Position numbers and translations under genes: made by a program
Shown here: positions 52,812-61,542 of the stretch, piece by piece
Position numbering within the stretch: the stretch's first letter is position 1
Layout: each line of letters opens with the position of its first letter
Source of the DNA: Auanema rhodensis
Lineage: Eukaryota; Nematoda; Chromadorea; Rhabditida; Rhabditidae
NCBI GenBank assembly: GCA_964057225.1
Contig: OZ059895.1
Span: forward strand, 22,330,688 to 22,394,687
Direction of reading: 5' to 3'
Length of the DNA: 64,000 nucleotides
Notes under the pieces: model-generated
What the model saw: the letters and a program-made list of their open reading frames with translations, nothing else
Told to the model about the DNA's origin: nothing
Databases searched by the model: none

Positions 52812-54223
52812 ACACATGATGTGCACTTGGTATGTAACTCGCTTCACGTGAAAGATAGAGAGATGCGGTTTTCAAAATAGATTCCCCATGTCCATATTAG
52901 TCTAAAAACGAATTTTTATTGATATTGATTCATGGTAACCATGACTTTGAAAAGTACGTGAACTTTAATTTATGCTAATTAAGTGAACACATGATGTGCA
53001 CTTGGTATGTAACTCGCTTCACGTGAAAGATAAAGGGATGCGGTTTTCAAAAGTAGATTCCCCATGTCCATATTAGTCTAAAAACAAATTTTTATTAATA
53101 TTGGTGCATGGTAACCATGACTTTGAAATTTACGTGAACTTTAATTTATGCTAATTAAGTGTACACATGATGTGCGCTTGGTATGTAACTCGCTTCACGT
53201 GAAAGATAAAGAGATGCGGTTTTCAAAATTAGATTCCCCATTTCCATATTAGTCTAAAAACAATATTTTATTGATATTGGTGCATGGCAACCATGACTTT
53301 AAAATTTACGTGAACTTTAATTTATGCTAATTAAGTGTACACATGTTGTGCACTTGGTATGTAACTCGCTTCACGTCAAAGATAAAGAGATGCGGTTTTC
53401 AAAATTAGATTCCCCATGTCCATATTAGTCTAAAAACGAATTTTTATTGATATTGATGCATGGTAACCATGACTTTGAAATTTACGTGAACTTTAATTTA
53501 TGCTTATTAAGTGTACACGTGATGTGCACTTGGTATGTAACTTGCTTCACGTGAAAGATAAAGGGATGCGGTTTTCAAAATTAGATTCCCCATGTCCATA
53601 TTAGTCTAAAAACAAATTTTTGTTGATATTGGTGGATGGTAACCATGACTTTGAAATTTACGTGAACTTTAATTTATGCTAATTAAGTGTACACGTGATG
53701 TGCACTCGGTATGTAACTCGCTTCACGTGAAATATGAAGAGATGCGGTTTTCAAAATTAGATTCCCCATGTCCATATTAGTCTAAAAACAAATTTTTATT
53801 GATATTGGTGCTTGGTAACCATGACTTTGAAATTTACGTGAACTTTAATTTATGCTTATTAAGTGTACACGTGATGTGCACTTGGTATGTAACTCGCTTC
53901 ACGTGAAAGATAAAGGGATGCAGTTTTCAAAATTAGATTCCCCATGTCCATATTAGTCTAAAAACAAATTTTTATTAATATTGGTGCATGGTAACCATGA
54001 CTTTGAAATTTACGTGAACTTTAATTTATGCTAATTAAGTGTACACATGATGTGCGCTTGGTATGTAACTCGCTTCACGTGAAAGATAAAGAGATGCGGT
54101 TTTCAAAATTAGATTCCCCATTTCCATATTAGTCTAAAAACAATATTTTATTGATATTGGTGCATGGCAACCATGACTTTAAAATTTACGTGAACTTTAA
54201 TTTATGCTAATTAAGTGTACACA
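52812..54223 (+). repeat. Satellite monomers, partial third copy of the 2639-bp unit
   Basis: CATGTTGTGC recurs at 53342, 1231 bp after 52111, and CGGTTTTAAAAATTAG recurs at 54273, 2463 bp after 51810 (14 monomers minus 1). This reads as a further copy of the preceding unit that has lost monomers. The singleton GGGATGCAGTTTTC lies near 53918. The last ACAATATTTT monomer I noticed is near 54140. Confidence 0.82.
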
Positions 54224-55919
54224 TGATGTGCACTTGGTATGTAACTCGCTTCACGTCAAAGATAAAGAGATGCGGTTTTAAAAATTAGATTCCCCATGTC
54301 CATATTAGTCTAAAAACAAATTTTTATTAATATTGGTGCATGGTAACCATGACTTTGAAATTTACGTGAACTTTAATTTATGCTAATTAAGTGTACACAT
54401 GATGTGCGCTTGGTATGTAACTCGCTTCACGTGAAAGATAAAGAGATGCGGTTTTCAAAATTAGATTCCTCATGTCCATACTAGTCTAAAAACGAATTTT
54501 TATTGATATTGATGCATGGTAACCATGACTTTGAAATTTACGTGAACTTTAATTTATGCTTATTAAGTGTACACGTGATGTGCACTTGGTATGTAACTTG
54601 CTTCACGTGAAAGATAAAGGGATGCGGTTTTCAAAATTAGATTCCCCATGTCCATATTAGTCTAAAAACAAATTTTTGTTGATATTGGTGGATGGTAACC
54701 ATGACTTTGTAATTTACGTGAACTTTAATTTATGCTAATTAAGTGTACACGTGATGTGCACTTGGTATGTAACTCGCTTCACGTGAAAGATAAAGAGATG
54801 CGGTTTTCAAAATTAGATTCCTCATGTCCATATTAGTCTAAAAACGAATTTTCATTGATATTGATGCATGGTAACCATGACTTTGAAATTTACGTGAACT
54901 TTAATTTATGCTTATTAAGTGTACACATGATGTGCGCTTGGTATGTAACTCGCTTCACGTGAAAGATAAAGAGATGCGGTTTTCAAAATTAGATTCCTCT
55001 TGTCCATATTAGTCTAAAAACGAATTTTTATTGATATTGGTGCATGGTAACCATGACTTTGAAATTTACGTGAACTTTAATTTATGCTTATTAAGTGTAC
55101 ACGTGATGTGCACTTGGTATGTAACTCGCTTCACGTCAAAGATAAAGAGATGCGGTTTTAAAAATTAGATTCCCCATGTCCATATTAGTCTAAAAACAAA
55201 TTTTTATTAATATTGGTGCATGGTAACCATGACTTTGAAATTTACGTGAACTTTAATTTATGCTAATTAAGTGTACACATGATGTGCGCTTGGTATGTAA
55301 CTCGCTTCACGTGAAAGATAAAGAGATGCGGTTTTCAAAATTAGATTCCTCATGTCCATACTAGTCTAAAAACGAATTTTTATTGATATTGATGCATGGT
55401 AACCATGACTTTGAAATTTACGTGAACTTTAATTTATGCTTATTAAGTGTACACGTGATGTGCACTTGGTATGTAACTTGCTTCACGTGAAAGATAAAGG
55501 GATGCGGTTTTCAAAATTAGATTCCCCATGTCCATATTAGTCTAAAAACAAATTTTTGTTGATATTGGTGGATGGTAACCATGACTTTGTAATTTACGTG
55601 AACTTTAATTTATGCTAATTAAGTGTACACGTGATGTGCACTTGGTATGTAACTCGCTTCACGTGAAAGATAAAGAGATGCGGTTTTCAAAATTAGATTC
55701 CTCATGTCCATATTAGTCTAAAAACGAATTTTCATTGATATTGATGCATGGTAACCATGACTTTGAAATTTACGTGAACTTTAATTTATGCTTATTAAGT
55801 GTACACATGATGTGCGCTTGGTATGTAACTCGCTTCACGTGAAAGATAAAGAGATGCGGTTTTCAAAATTAGATTCCTCTTGTCCATATTAGTCTAAAAA
55901 CGAATTTTTATTGATATTG
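54224..55919 (+). repeat. Pentamer duplication, 880 bp x1.9
   Basis: CGGTTTTAAAAATTAG at 54273 and 55153, and CCTCTTGTCC at about 54996 and 55876, lie exactly 880 bp apart. The order inside is GTCAAAG, GTGCGC/CCATACTAG, CTTGC/AAGGG, TTGTAATTTA, then TCATTG with CCTCTTG. The match starts near 54224/55104 and ends near 55039/55919 (TTGATATTGG versus TTGATATTGA). Confidence 0.9.
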
Positions 55920-58000
55920 ATGCATGGTAACCATGACTTTGAAATTTACGTGAACTTTAATTTATGCTTATTAAGTGTACACGTGATGTGCACTTAGTAT
56001 GTAACTTGCTTCACGTGAAAGATAAAGGGATGCGGTTTTCAAAATTAGATTCCCCATGTCCATATTAGTCTAAAAACAAATTTTTGTTGATATTGGTGGA
56101 TGGTAACCATGACTTTGAAATTTACGTGAACTTTAATTTATGCTAATTAAGTGTAAACGTGATGTGCACTCGGTATGTAACTCGCTTCACGTGAAATATG
56201 AAGAGATGCGGTTTTCAAAATTAGATTCCCCATGTCCATATTAGTCTAAAAACAAATTTTTATTAATATTGGTGCTTGGTAACCATGACTTTGAAATTTA
56301 CGTGAACTTTAATTTATGCTAATTAAGTGAACACATGATGTGCACTTGGTATGTAACTCGCTTCACGTGAAAGATAGAGAGATGCGGTTTTCAAAATAGA
56401 TTCCCCATGTCCATATTAGTCTAAAAACGAATTTTTATTGATATTGATTCATGGTAACCATGACTTTGAAAATTACGTGAACTTTAATTTATGCTAATTA
56501 AGTGAACACATGATGTGCACTTGGTATGTAACTCACTTCACGTGAAAGATAAAGAGATGTGGTTTTCAAAATAGATTCCCCATGTCCATATTAGTCTAAA
56601 AACGAATTTTTATTGATATTGATTCATGGTAACCATGACTTTGAAAATTACGTGAACTTTAATTTATGCTTATTAAGTGTACACGTGATGTGCACTTGGT
56701 ATGTAACTCGCTTCACGTGAAAGATAAAGGGATGCGGTTTTCAAAATTAGATTCCCCATGTCCATATTAGTCTAAAAACGAATTTTTATTGATATTGATT
56801 CATGGTAACCATGACTTTGAAAATTACGTGAACTTTAATTTATGCTAATTAAGTGAACACATGATGTGCACTTGGTATGTAACTCGCTTCACGTGAAAGA
56901 TAAAGAGATGTGGTTTTCAAAATAGATTCCCCATGTCCATATTAGTCTAAAAACGAATTTTTATTGATATTGATTCATGGTAACCATGACTTTGAAATTT
57001 ACGTGAACTTTAATTTATGCTTATTAAGTGTACACGTGATGTGCACTTAGTATGTAACTTGCTTCACGTGAAAGATAAAGGGATGCGGTTTTCAAAATTA
57101 GATTCCCCATGTCCATATTAGTCTAAAAACAAATTTTTGTTGATATTGGTGGATGGTAACCATGACTTTGAAATTTACGTGAACTTTAATTTATGCTAAT
57201 TAAGTGTACACGTGATGTGCACTCGGTATGTAACTCGCTTCACGTGAAATATGAAAAGATGCGGTTTTCAAAATTAGATTCCCCATGTCCATATTAGTCT
57301 AAAAACAAATTTTTATTAATATTGGTGCTTGGTAACCATGACTTTGAAATTTACGTGAACTTTAATTTATGCTAATTAAGTGAACACATGATGTGCACTT
57401 GGTATGTAACTCGCTTCACGTGAAAGATAGAGAGATGCGGTTTTCAAAATAGATTCCCCATGTCCATATTAGTCTAAAAACGAATTTTTATTGATATTGA
57501 TTCATGGTAACCATGACTTTGAAAATTACGTGAACTTTAATTTATGCTAATTAAGTGAACACATGATGTGCACTTGGTATGTAACTCGCTTCACGTGAAA
57601 GATAAAGAGATGTGGTTTTCAAAATAGATTCCCCATGTCCATATTAGTCTAAAAACGAATTTTTATTGATATTGATTCATGGTAACCATGACTTTGAAAA
57701 TTACGTGAACTTTAATTTATGCTTATTAAGTGTACACGTGATGTGCACTTGGTATGTAACTCGCTTCACGTGAAAGATAAAGGGATGCGGTTTTCAAAAT
57801 TAGATTCCCCATGTCCATATTAGTCTAAAAACAAATTTTTATTAATATTGGTGCATGGTAACCATGACTTTGAAATTTACGTGAACTTTAATTTATGCTA
57901 ATTAAGTGTACACATGATGTGCGCTTGTTATGTAACTCGCTTCACGTGAAAGATAAAGAGATGCGGTTTTAAAAATTAGATTTCGCATGTCCATATTAGT
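55920..58000 (+). repeat. Hexamer duplication, about 1053 bp
   Basis: CACTTAGTATG occurs only at 55991 and 57044 that I noticed, 1053 bp apart (6 x 176 minus 3, from three 175-bp units). It is followed in both copies by TTGTTGATATTGGTGGATGG, CACTCGG/GAAATATGAA, GATAGAGAG and GATGTGG monomers. Copy-specific changes are GTGTAAACGTG near 56152, CTCACTTCACG near 56533 and ATGAAAAGATG near 57251. An extra pair of 175-bp monomers near 56.8-57.0 kb separates the copies. Confidence 0.83.
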
Positions 58001-60440
58001 CTAAAAACAAATTTTTATTGATATTGGTGCATGGTAACCATGACTTTGAAATTTACGTGAACTTTAATTTATGCTAATTAAGTGTACACATGATGTGCGC
58101 TTGGTATGTAACTCGCTTCACGTGAAAGATAAAGAGATGTGGTTTTCAAAATAGATTCCCCATGTCCATATTAGTCTAAAAACGAATTTTTATTGATATT
58201 GATTCATGGTAACCATGACTTTGAAAATTACGTGAACTTTAATTTATGCTTATTAAGTGTACACGTGATGTGCACTTGGTATGTAACTCGCTTCACGTGA
58301 AAGATAAAGGGATGCGGTTTTCAAAATTAGATTCCCCATGTCCATATTAGTCTAAAAACAAATTTTTATTAATATTGGTGCATGGTAACCATGACTTTGA
58401 AATTTACGTGAACTTTAATTTATGCTAATTAAGTGTACACATGATGTGCGCTTGGTATGTAACTCGCTTCACGTGAAAGATAAAGAGATGCGGTTTTCAA
58501 AATTAGATTCCCCATGTCCATATTAGTCTAAAAACAAATTTTTATTAATATTGGTGCATGGTAACCATGACTTTGAAATTTACGTGAACTTTCATTTATG
58601 CTAATTAAGTGTACACATGATGTGCACTTGGTATGTAAAACGCTTCACGTCAAAGATAAAGAGATGCGGTTTTCCAAATTAGATTCCCCATGTCCATATC
58701 AGTTCAAAAACAAATTTTTGTTGATATTGGTGGATGGTAACCATGACTTTGAAATTTACGTGAACTTTAATTTATGCTAATTAAGTGTACACATGATGTG
58801 CGCTTGGTATGTAACTCGCTTCACGTGAAAGATAAAGGGATGCGGTTTTCAAAATTAGATTCCCCATGTCCATATTAGTCTAAAAACGAATTTTTATTGA
58901 TATTGATGCATGGTAACCATGACTTTGAAATCTACGTGAACTTTAATTTATGCTTATTAAGTGTACACGTGATGTGCACTTGGTATGTAACTTGCTTCAC
59001 GTGAAAGATAAAGGGATGCGGTTTTCAAAATTAGATTCCCCATGTCCATATTAGTCTAAAAACAAATTTTTGTTGATATTGGTGGATGGTAACCATGACT
59101 TTGAAATTTACGTGAACTTTAATTTATGCTAATTAAGTGTACACGTGATGTGCACTCGGTATGTAACTCGCTTCACGTGAAATATGAAGAGATGCGGTTT
59201 TCAAAATTAGATTCCCCATGTCCATATTAGTCTAAAAACAAATTTTTATTAATATTGGTGCTTGGTAACCATGACTTTGAAATTTACGTGAACTTTAATT
59301 TATGCTAATTAAGTGAACACATGATGTGCACTTGGTATGTAACTCGCTTCACGTGAAAGATAGAGAGATGCGGTTTTCAAAATAGATTCCCCATGTCCAT
59401 ATTAGTCTAAAAACGAATTTTTATTGATATTGATTCATGGTAACCATGACTTTGAAAATTACGTGAACTTTAATTTATGCTAATTAAGTGAACACATGAT
59501 GTGCACTTGGTATGTAACTCGCTTCACGTGAAAGATAAAGAGATGTGGTTTTCAAAATAGATTCCCCATGTCCATATTAGTCTAAAAACGAATTTTTATT
59601 GATATTGATTCATGGTAACCATGACTTTGAAAATTACGTGAACTTTAATTTATGCTTATTAAGTGTACACGTGATGTGCACTTGGTATGTAACTCGCTTC
59701 ACGTGAAAGATAAAGGGATGCGGTTTTCAAAATTAGATTCCCCATGTCCATATTAGTCTAAAAACAAATTTTTATTAATATTGGTGCATGGTAACCATGA
59801 CTTTGAAATTTACGTGAACTTTAATTTATGCTAATTAAGTGTACACATGATGTGCGCTTGTTATGTAACTCGCTTCACGTGAAAGATAAAGAGATGCGGT
59901 TTTAAAAATTAGATTTCGCATGTCCATATTAGTCTAAAAACAAATTTTTATTGATATTGGTGCATGGTAACCATGACTTTGAAATTTACGTGAACTTTAA
60001 TTTATGCTAATTAAGTGTACACATGATGTGCGCTTGGTATGTAACTCGCTTCACGTGAAAGATAAAGAGATGTGGTTTTCAAAATAGATTCCCCATGTCC
60101 ATATTAGTCTAAAAACGAATTTTTATTGATATTGATTCATGGTAACCATGACTTTGAAAATTACGTGAACTTTAATTTATGCTCATTAAGTGTACACGTG
60201 ATGTGCACTTGGTATGTAACTCGCTTCACGTGAAAGATAAAGGGATGCGGTTTTCAAAATTAGATTCCCCATGTCCATATTAGTCTAAAAACAAATTTTT
60301 ATTAATATTGGTGCATGGTAACCATGACTTTGAAATTTACGTGAACTTTAATTTATGCTAATTAAGTGTACACATGATGTGCGCTTGGTATGTAACTCGC
60401 TTCACGTGAAAGATAAAGAGATGCGGTTTTCAAAATTAGA
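56985..60440 (+). repeat. Higher-order repeat of 1933 bp (11 monomers), about 1.8 copies
   Basis: GCGCTTGTTATG at 57921 and 59854, GATTTCGCATG at 57979 and 59912, and the first GTGAACAC of the paired short monomers at 57382 and 59315 are each 1933 bp apart (11 x 176 minus 3). The match begins near 56985/58918 and ends near 58507/60440 (GATTCCCC versus GATTTCGC). Differences include GAAATCTACG near 58926 and GCTCATTAAG near 60181. The GTAAAACGC monomer at 58598 lies just after the left match. Confidence 0.86.
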
Positions 60441-61542
60441 TTTCGCATGTCCATATTAGTCTAAAAACAATTTTTTATTGATATTGGTGCATGGTAACCA
60501 TGACTTTAAAATTTACGTGAACTTTAATTTATGCTAATTAAGTGTACACATGATGTGCGCTTGGTATGTAACTCGCTTCACGTGAAAGATAAAGAGATGC
60601 GGTTTTCAAAATTAGATTCCTCATGTCCATATTAGTCTAAAAACGAATTTTTATTGATATTGATGCATGGTAACTATGACTTTGAAATTTACGTGAACTT
60701 TAATTTATGCTAATTAAGTGTACACATGATGTGCACTTGGTATGTAACTCGCTTCACGTCAACGATAAAGAGATGCGGTTTTCAAAATTAGATTCCCCAT
60801 GTCCATATTAGTCTAAAAACAAATTTTTATTAATATTGGTGCATGGTAACCATGACTTTGAAATTTACGTGAACTTTAATTTATGCTAATTAAGTGTACA
60901 CATGATGTGCACTTGGTATGTAAAACGCTTCACGTCAAAGATAAAGAGATGCGGTTTTCCAAATTAGATTCCCCATGTCCATATCAGTTCAAAAACAAAT
61001 TTTTGTTGATATTGGTGGATGGTAACCATGACTTTGAAATTTACGTGAACTTTAATTTATGCTAATTAAGTGTACACATGATGTGCGCTTGGTATGTAAC
61101 TCGCTTCACGTGAAAGATAAAGGGATGCGGTTTTCAAAATTAGATTCCCCATGTCCATATTAGTCTAAAAACGAATTTTTATTGATATTGATGCATGGTA
61201 ACCATGACTTTGAAATTTACGTGAACTTTAATTTATGCTTATTAAGTGTACACGTGATGTGCACTTGGTATGTAACTTGCTTCACGTGAAAGATAAAGGG
61301 ATGCGGTTTTCAAAATTAGATTCCCCATGTCCATATTAGTCTAAAAACAAATTTTTGTTGATATTGGTGGATGGTAACCATGACTTTGAAATTTACGTGA
61401 ACTTTAATTTATGCTAATTAAGTGTACACGTGATGTGCACTCGGTATGTAACTCGCTTCACGTGAAATATGAAGAGATGCGGTTTTCAAAATTAGATTCC
61501 CCATGTCCATATTAGTCTAAAAACAAATTTTTATTCATATTG
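59517..61542 (+). repeat. Right member of the 2-kb block first seen at 31.2 kb
   Basis: This stretch carries, in the same order and spacing, the GATGTGG, TTTCGC, CAATTTTTTATTG, AACTATGAC, GTCAACG and GTAAAACGC monomers of 31.2-33.2 kb, all offset by 28317 bp. GCGCTTGTTATG and TTTTAAAAATTAG near 59854-59910 are absent from the left member, so the two have diverged by a few substitutions. Sharing a long ordered set of rare variants across 28 kb points to block copying rather than convergence. Confidence 0.88.

Noticed and set aside
31200-61542. Terminal repeats of a transposable element (28-kb spaced duplicate)
   Set aside because: The two copies are made of ordinary satellite monomers in the same orientation. 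Nothing between them encodes a transposase, reverse transcriptase or integrase, and no target-site duplication can be defined.
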